From positions 2,349,744 to 2,402,906 of the forward strand of contig NZ_QXHD01000004.1 in NCBI RefSeq assembly GCF_011009555.1: a stretch of 53,163 nt of DNA, in the 5' to 3' direction. The notes under the pieces were generated by a model. The model ran no database searches and had not been told where the DNA came from. It worked only from the letters and a program-made list of their open reading frames with translations. A program made the translations under genes and the position numbers. The DNA comes from Adonisia turfae CCMR0081. Lineage in GTDB: Bacteria > Cyanobacteriota > Cyanobacteriia > Phormidesmidales > Phormidesmidaceae. Each line of letters begins with the position of its first letter. The stretch's first letter is position 1. Below, piece by piece: positions 26,248-35,075 of the stretch.

Positions 26248-26835
26248 TTAGAGACGCTTCATTGCTAAGGTCAACCCGTCGGCGATGGGTAACATGCTTA
26301 GCTCAATGCGTTCATCCTGGTGGAGGGTCTGATTCAAGTCTCGTAGTGCTTGTGTATCAGGATCGATAATATCTGGATCGGCTACAGCTCCAGACCACAG
26401 AACATTGTCGATGGCGATCAGTCCACCGGGTCTGAGTAATTCTAAAGACTTTTCGTAATAGTGGATATAGTTGCTCTTATCGGCATCGATAAAGACAAAG
26501 TCAAAGGTGCCTGACTGTCCTGTGAAGATTAAGTGATTTAAGGTCTCAATGGCATGTGCCAAGTGCAGATTAATTTTGTCAGCGACGCCAGCGGCTTGCC
26601 AGTAGCGGCGGGCGATTTCTGTATACTCTTCACTCACATCGCAGGCGGTGAGGGTGCCATCTGAAGGCAACGCCAGCGCCATCCACAGGGCGCTATAGCC
26701 AGTAAACGTGCCAATCTCCAACACTTTTTTAGCCCCCATTAGCCGCAGCAGTAGGGCCATAAATTGGCCCTGATACGGTGAGATTTGTATACTACTCACG
26801 GGATGTTGGGCGGCCTCCTGACGCAGCTGGGTCAA
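26248..26835 (-). CDS. Class I SAM-dependent O-methyltransferase (caffeoyl-CoA OMT-like)
   Basis: 195 residues as called. SAM-binding motif VLEIGTFTGYSALWMALAL, acidic loop ACDVSEEY and metal/substrate region FVFIDADKSNYIHYYE with AIDNVLWSG are all present, matching divalent-metal-dependent O-methyltransferases that act on catechol-type hydroxyls. The TTG start at 26835 trims the protein: in frame upstream the sequence reads LYNYLLSVSLREPQI, the usual family N-terminus, but there is no ATG, GTG or TTG before the upstream stop (a CTG exists at 26928). It lies downstream of the TonB receptor on the same strand. Confidence 0.85.
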   Translation of the reverse strand: MTQLRQEAAQHPVSSIQISPYQGQFMALLLRLMGAKKVLEIGTFTGYSALWMALALPSDGTLTACDVSEEYTEIARRYWQAAGVADKINLHLAHAIETLNHLIFTGQSGTFDFVFIDADKSNYIHYYEKSLELLRPGGLIAIDNVLWSGAVADPDIIDPDTQALRDLNQTLHQDERIELSMLPIADGLTLAMKRL

Positions 26836-26988
26836 AATTTGGGGCTCGCGTAGAGAAACAGAGAGCAGGTAGTTATAAAGATGTGATAAAAGTTGTCCAG
26901 AATTGTCTCTGATCCCTGGGGAATACAGGTTTCTCCCGTGGCATGCTGAACTGGCCGACAGTTGGCGATGGGCGCAGAGGACCCACCA

Positions 26989-28290
26989 TCAGAACTGCCA
27001 TGACACCTGTGCTGACACGGTTAAGGGCTGACCTGGAACAATCTCTAGCTCATTGCCACCGCGAGAGGCTTCAAAAAAGTCAATATCAAACAGGTTTTCC
27101 ACATTGATTTGGGCTCGAAAGCGATCGCGTTGATAATACACCAGCGCATCGGAACGGACATAGGACGATAGCTCAAAGGTGTTGTCAAGATCTCCTTCTC
27201 GCTCTCCCGTAAAGAACAGTCCCAAGCCAAATCCTAACCCCTCAAGGGAGCCCTGCTGTAGCTCATAAACTGTCCATAAACTCCCTGAATGACGTGGCAC
27301 ATTAAAGAGCGTGTCTCCCTCTTCAAAAACTTCGTCTTCCGTAATTTCGGCATCCGTGAGTGCATAGCTAGCAATCACATTCCAGCCGGGTAAAATTTCA
27401 CCTTGCACATCTAACTCAATGCCTCGACTGCGTTGTTCTCCGGTTTGAATTTGAAACAGCCCATTATCTGGATCGGTCGTAAGGACGTTGGTGCGGGTCA
27501 GGTCAAAGAAGGCAAGATTTGCAAATAGCTTATCTTGCAACAAATTTGCCTTAATACCCAGCTCATATTGGGTGCCGCGCTCCGGTCGAAAGGAGTCTCT
27601 GGTAAAGGTTTGTCCGGCCTGGGGAGTAAAGGAGCGGGCATAGCTGCCATAGAGAGAGACATCCTCGCTGGGTTGATACACTAAACCCACGCGGGGGCTA
27701 AAGGCTTCATCTTGTTGAAACTCGTCGGTTTGTGCGATCGCATCATCATTGGTCACCCCGGCAATATCAAATCGCCCCCCCAGCACCAAGATCAGATTAT
27801 CCGTAAACGAAATCTGATCTTGAGCGTAGATCCCCAACGAATCGGTGCGACTAAAAACATCTTGCCGAAGCACCTCAAAGCCAACGTTATCAGGGCTGTA
27901 CACCGGATTGAAAATATCAATCGGGTCTAGAAAATTAGCCACCAATCGATCCGTTAAATTTTCCCTGGCCAGTTCCACCCCCACCAGCAGCTGATGGTCA
28001 ATGGAGCCTGTGTTAAAACGTCCCACTACACTGTTGTTTAGGACATAGCTATCGCGGTCAGTATCCACATCCACCCCTAACTCTGTGGGGTTTACCTGGA
28101 CGTCAATCACCTGGACAAATGCCTGAGCCAGGGAGTGTTCTCCTTGGACTATGGAAGGACCTGATAGATGATTGGGTCGGACAGTCTCCTCAGCCCAGGC
28201 TGATTGGCCCAACAGTGCCAAACTTGATGCCAAGAGCGACACGATCCGATACCCCATATCCTGCTTACCCATAGCCTCACACTCACGCAT
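26989..28290 (-). CDS. TonB-dependent siderophore receptor lacking the plug domain
   Basis: Outer-membrane beta-barrel protein of the ferric-siderophore receptor family, but only 433 residues where intact ones have about 700-850. Residues 1-33 are a signal peptide (IVSLLASSLALLGQSAWA). Residues 60-75 (VQVIDVQVNPTELGVDV) are the opening of the cyanobacterial AMIN domain. From residue 77 the sequence is already barrel (FNTGSIDHQLLVGVELARE) and continues to the C-terminal strand ending WQF. The rest of AMIN, the TonB box, the whole plug and the first strands are missing, in frame. It is preceded on the same strand by its AraC regulator. As it stands it could only be an open pore or a dead gene. 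Confidence 0.88.
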   Translation of the reverse strand: MRECEAMGKQDMGYRIVSLLASSLALLGQSAWAEETVRPNHLSGPSIVQGEHSLAQAFVQVIDVQVNPTELGVDVDTDRDSYVLNNSVVGRFNTGSIDHQLLVGVELARENLTDRLVANFLDPIDIFNPVYSPDNVGFEVLRQDVFSRTDSLGIYAQDQISFTDNLILVLGGRFDIAGVTNDDAIAQTDEFQQDEAFSPRVGLVYQPSEDVSLYGSYARSFTPQAGQTFTRDSFRPERGTQYELGIKANLLQDKLFANLAFFDLTRTNVLTTDPDNGLFQIQTGEQRSRGIELDVQGEILPGWNVIASYALTDAEITEDEVFEEGDTLFNVPRHSGSLWTVYELQQGSLEGLGFGLGLFFTGEREGDLDNTFELSSYVRSDALVYYQRDRFRAQINVENLFDIDFFEASRGGNELEIVPGQPLTVSAQVSWQF

Positions 28291-28397
28291 CTAAAGTCAA
28301 TCAAGAAAGATTCCTAATAAACTTGACGATACGGGATTTGATAAATTTAAGGTTGTCGCAAACGGATTTTTTTTCTGTCCGATCAGGATTTTTTTCG

Positions 28398-29423
28398 TCA
28401 CGCCTTAAACTGACGGCGATAATCGCTGGGAGTCAGGTCTGTATGTCGCTTGAAGGCATGGCAAAATCGGCTAGGACTGGCATAGCCCAACCGTTCGGCG
28501 ACATCCGCAATTCTCAAGCCGCGATCGCACAGTAGATGCTGAGCCTGCTCCATCCGACAGGCATGCACATACCCAAACACCGTTGTATCAAACACCTGAC
28601 GAAAGCCTCGCTTGAGCTTATAGTCATTTAGCCCCACCTGCCTGGCCAGCTCCAGCAGAGAGGGTGGGTCGTTAAATTTTTGTCTCAGAATGTCTCGCGC
28701 TAGCTGCAACCGTTCAATATCACCTGACCGTAATTTAGGAGACACCAAATCTGACCGCTGTACCTTGCTCAGGTGATGAAACTGCAGTGCCAAAAGCTCC
28801 AACACCTTGCTTTCTAAATACATACGTTTTACGGCCCCGCGATAGGGACAGTCCAGCAGCAGCTGGAGAATCTGTTGCATCATCGGAGTGGTGTGATTCA
28901 ACGATTGATGAAAACTATCCACGGCTTTCCCCTGGGCCAGCTGTCGCAATGGGGGCGGCGCATCTTCCTGGGCAAACCCAAATGAGCGCAGTCGTTCAAA
29001 ATCAATGGCAATGCCGAGATTTTTGTGGGGTTGTTCAGCCGGGTAGTATTCAATCGATTGCGCCTCAGCAATATGGCACAGACAGGTTTCACCCGCAGTT
29101 TCCTCACGATCATCTTCGAGCTGAATACCAGGGTTAATGGTGCGGTGCCCCCCCAGCAAATAAAAATTGGACAGCAGCTTGTCTTTGGTAGTGGAGTGAT
29201 AGTTTAACTGTAGCGATCGCACATACCAGCTGGTATAAATATAGAGCGTTAGCCCTGGCTGTAGCCTAATAACTCGTTTCTCACCTTTTCCCAATCGCTG
29301 GGGAATAGATTGCCAGCATTCAATCCCGTTCCATTTCCAGGCCACCTCACCACACTCACTGGCTTCTTGCCAAATGGCATCATATTCGACTTGAGTAATG
29401 GTCCGAGCGTGATTGAGGGGCAT
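28398..29423 (-). CDS. AraC family regulator, PchR-like (siderophore-responsive)
   Basis: 341-residue transcription activator. The N-terminal ligand-binding half has the PchR-type pattern (EAQSIEYYPAEQPHKNLGIAID). The C-terminal 100 residues form the double helix-turn-helix: DPPSLLELARQVGLNDYKLKRGFRQVF and then IADVAERLGYASPSRFCHAFKR, ending LTPSDYRRQF. PchR-type proteins bind intracellular ferric siderophore and switch on the receptor gene. Here the receptor follows by 107 bp on the same strand, which fits. The protein looks intact, unlike its target. Confidence 0.92.
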   Translation of the reverse strand: MPLNHARTITQVEYDAIWQEASECGEVAWKWNGIECWQSIPQRLGKGEKRVIRLQPGLTLYIYTSWYVRSLQLNYHSTTKDKLLSNFYLLGGHRTINPGIQLEDDREETAGETCLCHIAEAQSIEYYPAEQPHKNLGIAIDFERLRSFGFAQEDAPPPLRQLAQGKAVDSFHQSLNHTTPMMQQILQLLLDCPYRGAVKRMYLESKVLELLALQFHHLSKVQRSDLVSPKLRSGDIERLQLARDILRQKFNDPPSLLELARQVGLNDYKLKRGFRQVFDTTVFGYVHACRMEQAQHLLCDRGLRIADVAERLGYASPSRFCHAFKRHTDLTPSDYRRQFKA

Positions 29424-29546
29424 GGGACTGCTCTCAGGTTAGTCATGGGTGCACTGGCTGTCCTTCCAGGAGAAGTAGTTAGCTAGCAATTGGGAATTAT
29501 TCTTAACTAGAATAGACGGAGAGTCAAGCTATGCAAATATTGCGCA

Positions 29547-30377
29547 ATGTCAAAACAATTTATTGTCCTTAAGGACGGCAAAATTGCCTATCAAGTATAC
29601 GGACAAGGACAACACACTCTACTCCTATTTCATGGTCTGCTCGGCAGCTCGTGGCTCGGCGATGAATGGATACAGGCCATCGAACAAGCAGGTGTACGCT
29701 GCATCGTACTAGAACGACCGGGCTATGGAGACTCGTCTATTTTTTCCATAGAATGTGTTGCCGACTGGAATATTATCTTTGCTCAACTCATCCATGCTTT
29801 GAATATTCAATCTGCCATTGCCATCGGCTGTTCCGCTGGGGCGGTTTATGCCTATGCAACGGCCTTTGCGTTTCCTGACATCATTACCCATGTTTGGGTA
29901 TTAGATGGTGTGCCTGCTGTCTTTTTAGAAACTGTTATTCGTCACTATTCCCATGACGATCAAGCCACCTATAACCGTTTCTTAGTCAGCCCCATTGCCG
30001 AGATTCAGGATGACTATGCAACGTGGCTAGAGGCTTTTTCTGAGCAGCAATCTGATCATCCCTATATGCTCAACATATTGAAAGATGCTCGCGCCAACCA
30101 CCATATCGGCATGGCCCGAGAAAGTCAGCTGCAGATTCGCCCTTGGGGATTTGATATCTCAGCCATTCAACAACCGGTGACGCTATGGCATGCGGAGCAT
30201 GATGCCATGGTGCCCTACAATGCTGCACAAGAGATGACCCAGGTGCTCGCCAACAGTACCCTGATTACGGCCCAAGACCTGGACATATCATCAGAACAAA
30301 CTATCCATTCAGAAAGCATATCCCAAGGTTTTTTGCACCTGGTAGAACAATTGCAGGATTATAGAGGCGCTGATTAG
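29547..30377 (+). CDS. Alpha/beta hydrolase
   Basis: 276-residue alpha/beta hydrolase-fold protein. Oxyanion region LLLFHGLLGSSWLGDEW, nucleophile elbow IAIGCSAGAVYAY with Ser96, acid region LWHAEHDAMVP, and a His-containing C-terminus (SQGFLHLVEQ). The triad is therefore probably complete. The family covers esterases, lipases and haloperoxidases; substrate unknown. It is transcribed divergently from the AraC gene. Confidence 0.85.
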   Translation: MSKQFIVLKDGKIAYQVYGQGQHTLLLFHGLLGSSWLGDEWIQAIEQAGVRCIVLERPGYGDSSIFSIECVADWNIIFAQLIHALNIQSAIAIGCSAGAVYAYATAFAFPDIITHVWVLDGVPAVFLETVIRHYSHDDQATYNRFLVSPIAEIQDDYATWLEAFSEQQSDHPYMLNILKDARANHHIGMARESQLQIRPWGFDISAIQQPVTLWHAEHDAMVPYNAAQEMTQVLANSTLITAQDLDISSEQTIHSESISQGFLHLVEQLQDYRGAD

Positions 30378-30564
30378 GGCAAAGGTCCAACATAAATTAA
30401 GTCATGATTTTCCAGCCATGCGGTACAAAGATGCAGAAATAGCTCGCAGGATTCTCCACCTAAAGCAAGCACCAGAGCCACCCATAAACGATTATAGCGT
30501 ATACAATTAGCCAATCTCTAAAAGGTTGTTAGCCTCCATCAACTAGAACAATAGGGAAATTTTC

Positions 30565-31788
30565 ATGGCTTATCAAACTCCCCACTACAATTTAGTTGTT
30601 TTTGGTGCAACCGGATTTGTTGGCCGTATCCTCTGCCAGTATTTGTTAAATCAGGTTGGGGTAAACGGTGCTGTTAAGTGGGCGATCGCAGGTCGTTCCC
30701 AGGCTAAATTAAATGCCCTGGTGTCTGATCTAGGAGCCAACGGCTTACCCCAAATCATTGCAGATGTCTCCGATGAGGCCAGCCTGCGGCATATGTGCGA
30801 CCAAACCCAGGTTGTTATCTCCACCGTTGGTCCTTATGCCCTGTATGGGGAACCGCTGGTTAAGGTGTGTGCGGAGACTGGCACTGACTATTGTGATCTG
30901 ACCGGAGAGCCCCAGTGGATTCGACAGATGAGTCAGCGGTACAGTGCTACTGCTGAGCAATCCGGGGCGCGGATTGTTCACTGCTGTGGGTTTGACTCGA
31001 TTCCGTCTGATTTAGGTGTGTATTATCTGCAGCAGCAGGCAAAACAACGGTTTGGGAGAGTTTGCGATCGCATCAAAATGCGGGTAAAAGCAGCCATGGG
31101 CGGTGTCTCGGGGGGTACCGTTGCCAGTGGCATTAATGTGGTGAAAGAGGCCAGTGTCGATCCGGCCCTGCGTCAGGAGTTGGATAACCCCTATTCCCTT
31201 TGCCCCAGCCAGTCCACAGAGCATCCCCCAACGCTGGTGCCAGTGCAGTACGATCAGGACTTTCAAGGGTGGGTGTCGCCATTTGTGATGGCGGCCATTA
31301 ATACCCGCATAGTGCTGCGGTCCAATGCCTTGCTGGATTATGCCTATGGCAAACAGTTTCAGTATGACGAGGCAGTATTGACTGGGCCTAATGCTACAGG
31401 CTGGCTGGTGGCTCAGGGGCTTAGTGTTAGTTTAGTCGGTGTGGCGGCGGCCATGGCATTCTCACCGACGCGCTGGTTATTGGAGACTATGCTGATTCCT
31501 AAACCAGGGGAAGGACCAAGTCAGGCAGCCCAGGAGCAAGGGTTTTATGATTTGCGATTCTGGGGGACAACTGCTGAGGGACAGACTATTCAGGTTAAGG
31601 TGACGGGCGATCGCGATCCGGGCTATGGGTCCACAGCTAAGATTTTGGGCCAGGCAGGGCTATGTTTGGCGGAGGATTTTCCACCGTCTCTTAAAGCAGG
31701 AGGATTTTGGACACCGGCGTCGATGTTTGGCGATGTTTTGATCGAACGTTTGGTGAAAGATGCAGGATTGACGTTTGAGGTGTGCTGA
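30565..31788 (+). CDS. Saccharopine dehydrogenase-like / trans-acting enoyl reductase family protein
   Basis: 407-residue NAD(P)-binding oxidoreductase. The Rossmann loop is at the start (LVVFGATGFVGRILCQYLL), followed by AIAGRSQAKLNALV and the family blocks VISTVGPYALYGEPLVKVCAETGTDYCDLTGE and IVHCCGFDSIPSDLG. Mycobacterial relatives act as enoyl reductases in polyketide-lipid synthesis and eukaryotic ones are called saccharopine dehydrogenase-like oxidoreductases. The substrate here is not known. Full length and intact. Confidence 0.9.
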   Translation: MAYQTPHYNLVVFGATGFVGRILCQYLLNQVGVNGAVKWAIAGRSQAKLNALVSDLGANGLPQIIADVSDEASLRHMCDQTQVVISTVGPYALYGEPLVKVCAETGTDYCDLTGEPQWIRQMSQRYSATAEQSGARIVHCCGFDSIPSDLGVYYLQQQAKQRFGRVCDRIKMRVKAAMGGVSGGTVASGINVVKEASVDPALRQELDNPYSLCPSQSTEHPPTLVPVQYDQDFQGWVSPFVMAAINTRIVLRSNALLDYAYGKQFQYDEAVLTGPNATGWLVAQGLSVSLVGVAAAMAFSPTRWLLETMLIPKPGEGPSQAAQEQGFYDLRFWGTTAEGQTIQVKVTGDRDPGYGSTAKILGQAGLCLAEDFPPSLKAGGFWTPASMFGDVLIERLVKDAGLTFEVC

Positions 31789-31820
31789 TACACTGAAAAG
31801 TCACTTGTTAATCTCGATCC

Positions 31821-32120
31821 GTGAACCCTTTATCACAAGCTGAGCTACTTCAAATTGCCCGCTCCATTACCGGCTTTAGGCGATATACCGATATCGATTT
31901 AAGCGAAGGCAACCCACCCCTAGAATTTAGTTGGTTAAATCCTGACGATATTGTTATGGGTGGTGTTGGATTTGCGTTTTATTACAACACCATCGAACAA
32001 GCTAGAGAACTTCGAAACACCTTACAGCAAGGGTATTACACTAACTGTCTGGCTACTTCTAATGGTGTTCCTGTAACGTTTGTTTGTCTCAGTGATGAGA
32101 TTGAGAGTCGATATCTTTAA
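31821..32120 (+). CDS. Hypothetical protein (99 aa)
   Basis: No family recognised. GTG start; begins MNPLSQAELLQIARSITGF. The sequence is soluble with a mixed alpha/beta pattern and aromatic patches (FAFYYNTIEQAREL). It follows the dehydrogenase gene by 32 bp and may be cotranscribed. Its 3' end overlaps the convergent gene by 32 bases. Confidence 0.55.
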   Translation: MNPLSQAELLQIARSITGFRRYTDIDLSEGNPPLEFSWLNPDDIVMGGVGFAFYYNTIEQARELRNTLQQGYYTNCLATSNGVPVTFVCLSDEIESRYL

Positions 32121-32706
32121 ACTCTTTGCTTAGCCGAGTCAAAAACTGAGTGGGTTTATTCCAGCCATTGGCTTTAAACCAACTTAGTTTACGAATCGAC
32201 CCACCACGAATGCCTGTCCAGTTAAGGACGTCTAACGTATCGTTGTCAGTAAGCTTGTAACGGGTTTGTAATGCCTGCCATATATCTCCTTCAACCGTTA
32301 CTGGTGGATCGGCTCGAAACGTAATGCCTTGGGGACTGATAACTACGAGTTCTATGGGCTCTATTGGAAATCTGTTGACTAGGCTAATCATCTCTGCTAT
32401 CGATTTCAGCTCAGTCCCTGGGACAACTATGACACAGGGCTTCTGGTAGGCTTTGAGTTCGTCGTTGAGCCACTCATAGGATTGCTGAGGGGTAAACTGA
32501 CTCTCACTAAAGATGTCTGAGTGTATGACTTGCAGTTTGAATTGGTGGCCTAGCTCCATATGGATACCTGTAGGAACTGTCTGTCGCTGACATGATGGTA
32601 GCAAATCTATAAAGTTTGGAAACTTGGAAAAGTATCGGTGTGCACTTCTCACCTTAACTGCTATGAACAAATTTGACTGGCATTTGGACCCAATTCCTAA
32701 AACCAC
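32089..32706 (-). CDS. Hypothetical protein (205 aa)
   Basis: No family recognised. GTG start at 32706; an internal ATG (Met50, 32559) is an alternative and would remove a low-conservation-looking leader. The middle reads like an alpha/beta domain (KPCVIVVPGTELKSIAEMI, IELVVISPQGITF). The tail is basic (GGSIRKLSWFKANGWNKPTQF). It converges with the 99-residue gene. The 200 bp upstream contains a small hairpin (CGATGCT / AGCATCG, 32768-32791). Confidence 0.55.
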   Translation of the reverse strand: MVLGIGSKCQSNLFIAVKVRSAHRYFSKFPNFIDLLPSCQRQTVPTGIHMELGHQFKLQVIHSDIFSESQFTPQQSYEWLNDELKAYQKPCVIVVPGTELKSIAEMISLVNRFPIEPIELVVISPQGITFRADPPVTVEGDIWQALQTRYKLTDNDTLDVLNWTGIRGGSIRKLSWFKANGWNKPTQFLTRLSKEFKDIDSQSHH

Positions 32707-32906
32707 ATGTACTCACAATCAGTATCTAATATGGGTTGGATGAAAGAGAATGTGAAAAAACGATGGGCGATGCTGTTAAGGAGTAGCATCGTCAGCAGGC
32801 GTTAAAGTGATTTGAACTAACTATGCGGTTGAGCGGCAGCAGAACAACCATAACGAAAGATGAAAAGACTATCCACTGTCTGCTCCAACCGAATGGTTAT
32901 CCTGCT

Positions 32907-33920
32907 TTACCTTGAAGCTAAAATAGCATCTTCTATCGCATAGTCTAAAAGTCCCGTGGCTGAAAATACTTCTGGGGGATTTGCTCGCTCCCAAGCAATT
33001 GTTCGCCTTAATGCTTCATCCCGAGCAATTGTCTCAGTATAGCCCAACTCTTCACGAATACGAGTGGAGTCGGTCAGCCAGTCCTGTTCAGTATTTAAAG
33101 AAACACTATTTGGAGGCAGATGGATTTTTGATGCAATTACAATGTCACCGCGCCAACCCACAATTTGTCCGATTGCGCCAATTAATTCTGCTTGGGACAA
33201 TACAGATGATTCTGCAACATTATAAGTACGATTTGTTGCACGTTCATCCGTTGCGGCAAGAACGATCGCGGCTGCGACATTCTCAACATAGCCATAGCAT
33301 CCGTGCCAGTGAGCATAGCCCTCCTCTAACACAATGACAGGACGCTTATCGTCCATACGCTTAATGTAGGGGTAGAAGCGATGTTGATAATCTCCCACGC
33401 CATACACCATCGGTAATCGCAGAACTGTTCCTGGCAAGCTTGAGTCACTGGCAACGACTCGTTCAACGAGAATTTTATCGTAGTCGGGAGGCAGGCTTGA
33501 CTGGATTCCAACAGCTTGATATGGATAAAGTTGTGATCGCAATGGTGCATCTTCAGCCAATGGAACTGGATCAATCATGCCTGTTTCACGTCCCCAAAGG
33601 ATGTCACGGGCGCGGTAAACATCTTGACTGCTAATGGTGACGATTCGCCTAGCAACTCCCTTAAATGTTTCCATCGTGCTTCGTGCATGCGCTTCAGTGA
33701 GGGCAATCATATCAATGACGACATCGGGAGCGAGTTGTTGGAAGGTCTGCCGATAATCTGTTAAATTCTGACGATCGCCCCGAATATGATTCACTTGTTG
33801 GGGCAAATTCGCGGGTGTTACGCCTCGATTGAATACGCTAACTTCATGCCCTTCTTGCAGTAATTGCTGAGTGACGCAGCGACCAATAAACCAAGTGCCT
33901 CCAATGACTAATATTTTCAT
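32907..33920 (-). CDS. NAD-dependent epimerase/dehydratase (extended SDR)
   Basis: 337-residue short-chain dehydrogenase/reductase of the epimerase type. The NAD-binding loop is VIGGTWFIGRCVTQQLL; the catalytic region reads ISSQDVYRARD and the substrate half includes VLRLPMVYGVGDYQHRFYPY and YNVAESSVLSQAELIGAIG. The start is set at ATG 33920, which has AGAGGAG 8 bases upstream. A longer reading from 33956 adds 12 residues without support. It is the third gene of an ArsR-SRPBCC-epimerase operon, 48 bp after the SRPBCC gene. Confidence 0.88.
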   Translation of the reverse strand: MKILVIGGTWFIGRCVTQQLLQEGHEVSVFNRGVTPANLPQQVNHIRGDRQNLTDYRQTFQQLAPDVVIDMIALTEAHARSTMETFKGVARRIVTISSQDVYRARDILWGRETGMIDPVPLAEDAPLRSQLYPYQAVGIQSSLPPDYDKILVERVVASDSSLPGTVLRLPMVYGVGDYQHRFYPYIKRMDDKRPVIVLEEGYAHWHGCYGYVENVAAAIVLAATDERATNRTYNVAESSVLSQAELIGAIGQIVGWRGDIVIASKIHLPPNSVSLNTEQDWLTDSTRIREELGYTETIARDEALRRTIAWERANPPEVFSATGLLDYAIEDAILASR

Positions 33921-33968
33921 AGGTTTTCTCCTCTGGTAGTTTCTGTAGTGGCGCAAATTAGAGAATCC

Positions 33969-34520
33969 TTACAGATGCGATTGTATTAGCAATTCTGCTA
34001 ATCGTTGTTCTAACCAGTAATGCCAATTTGTTCGACGATTTAGGGACTCTAAGACTTGATGTGAATCATTTTTCACCATGCATGATGCTGGCTGTAACGG
34101 AGGCATTGCTGGGATTGGAGCTGTGAAATGGTCATTCATTGTGGCACGAGCGGCTCGATCAATGATAGAAATTCCAAATCCAGGAACCGACGTAGCCGCC
34201 TCGGAACGATGATAAAGTTGTACCTGAGTCCCGTCTTCAACGGGGGCTAAAATCCAAGTCACTCGTGAGGGTTCACTCGTTGGGTGCTCTTTCCAGCTAT
34301 AAACAAGGCGCTTTGGTGCTTCTATCTCAAGTACTTCACAGTAGATCGTGAGTTTTTGTCCTAGCGGGGAACAACGTTGAAATTGAAACTGATGCCCTAA
34401 GCAAGCTTCAAAATCGTTGTCCATCATCCAAGCGTTTAAAGCGCGACGATCGGTCAGTGCCTTCCAAACTCGCTCTGGTGGGTGAGGGTAAAACACTTCC
34501 AGTACAACATCCTGGCTCAT
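33969..34520 (-). CDS. SRPBCC / AHSA1-like domain protein
   Basis: 183 residues of the START-like helix-grip fold (activator of Hsp90 ATPase homologue 1-like). Visible blocks are VVLEVFYPHPPERVWKALTDRRAL, then LVYSWKEHP and RVTWILAPVEDGTQVQLYHR. Such proteins are usually encoded next to an ArsR regulator, as here (4-base ATGA overlap), and bind hydrophobic ligands. The role of this one is not known. Confidence 0.85.
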   Translation of the reverse strand: MSQDVVLEVFYPHPPERVWKALTDRRALNAWMMDNDFEACLGHQFQFQRCSPLGQKLTIYCEVLEIEAPKRLVYSWKEHPTSEPSRVTWILAPVEDGTQVQLYHRSEAATSVPGFGISIIDRAARATMNDHFTAPIPAMPPLQPASCMVKNDSHQVLESLNRRTNWHYWLEQRLAELLIQSHL

Positions 34521-34840
34521 GATTGTTCCTCCAAATATTCACCCAGAGCATCCAGTTTTATTTTCCAAAATTGTTCGTACTGGCTCACCCAATCCGAGAC
34601 TTGTTTAAGTGGTGTTGGATTTAATCGGTAGATGCGCTGTCGTCCATTGCGTTGCTGAGTCACTAATCCTACGTCGCATAACACATGTAGATGCTGTGAA
34701 ACGGCGGGTAGAGATATCGCAAAGGGTTCCGCAAGTTGCTTTACAGGTTGTTCGCCCTGCTGTAACTGATCGAGAATGGCACGACGAGTGGGATCTGCGA
34801 TCGCTTGAAAAATGTCGGAGCTGGCAGTGGTTCGACTCAT
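34517..34840 (-). CDS. ArsR family winged-helix repressor
   Basis: 107-residue transcription repressor. The start is ATG 34840; the in-frame TTG just before it is less likely. Domain blocks: IFQAIADPTRRAILDQLQQG, recognition helix region FAISLPAVSQHLHVLCDVGLV, and wing QQRNGRQRIYRLN. No Cys-rich metal site (such as CxCxC) is seen, so it is probably of the non-metal group often found with SRPBCC genes. It should bind the palindrome just upstream and repress its own operon. Confidence 0.9.
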   Translation of the reverse strand: MSRTTASSDIFQAIADPTRRAILDQLQQGEQPVKQLAEPFAISLPAVSQHLHVLCDVGLVTQQRNGRQRIYRLNPTPLKQVSDWVSQYEQFWKIKLDALGEYLEEQS

Positions 34841-34847
34841 CAAAAAT

Positions 34848-34899
34848 ATTTAAGTGAATGCTTAATTGAAATATACTTAAGCATTCACTTAAATGTCAA
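34848..34899 (-). promoter_or_regulatory. Promoter with overlapping 18-bp-arm operator for the ArsR operon
   Basis: A perfect inverted repeat: arms 34848-34865 and 34877-34894 (ATTTAAGTGAATGCTTAA and its complement) with 11 bases between. On the minus strand the right arm abuts a consensus -35 TTGACA (34899-34894). An 18-base spacer, which is nearly the whole arm, leads to -10 TATATT (34875-34870). The left arm then covers the region just before the ATG. Repressor binding would block the promoter directly. Confidence 0.85.
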
Positions 34900-35075
34900 G
34901 CCCTTCCTCAGCCAAAAAATCAGCAGGATAACTACGCGTTATCCAGAAACGTTCTGGATAAACGCCCTATAACCGAATGGCACTGATGTAAAAGGCAAAG
35001 AAAAGGCCCCAGGCATGATGATCTGAGAAAATCAAAACCTGGAAGCCCAACATACTGCCTTGACTATGCCGAATC

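Noticed and set aside
32767..32815. Possible second attC-like site (hairpin plus GCGTTAAAG)
   Set aside because: The closing box does not fit GTTRRRY and there is no matching opening box.
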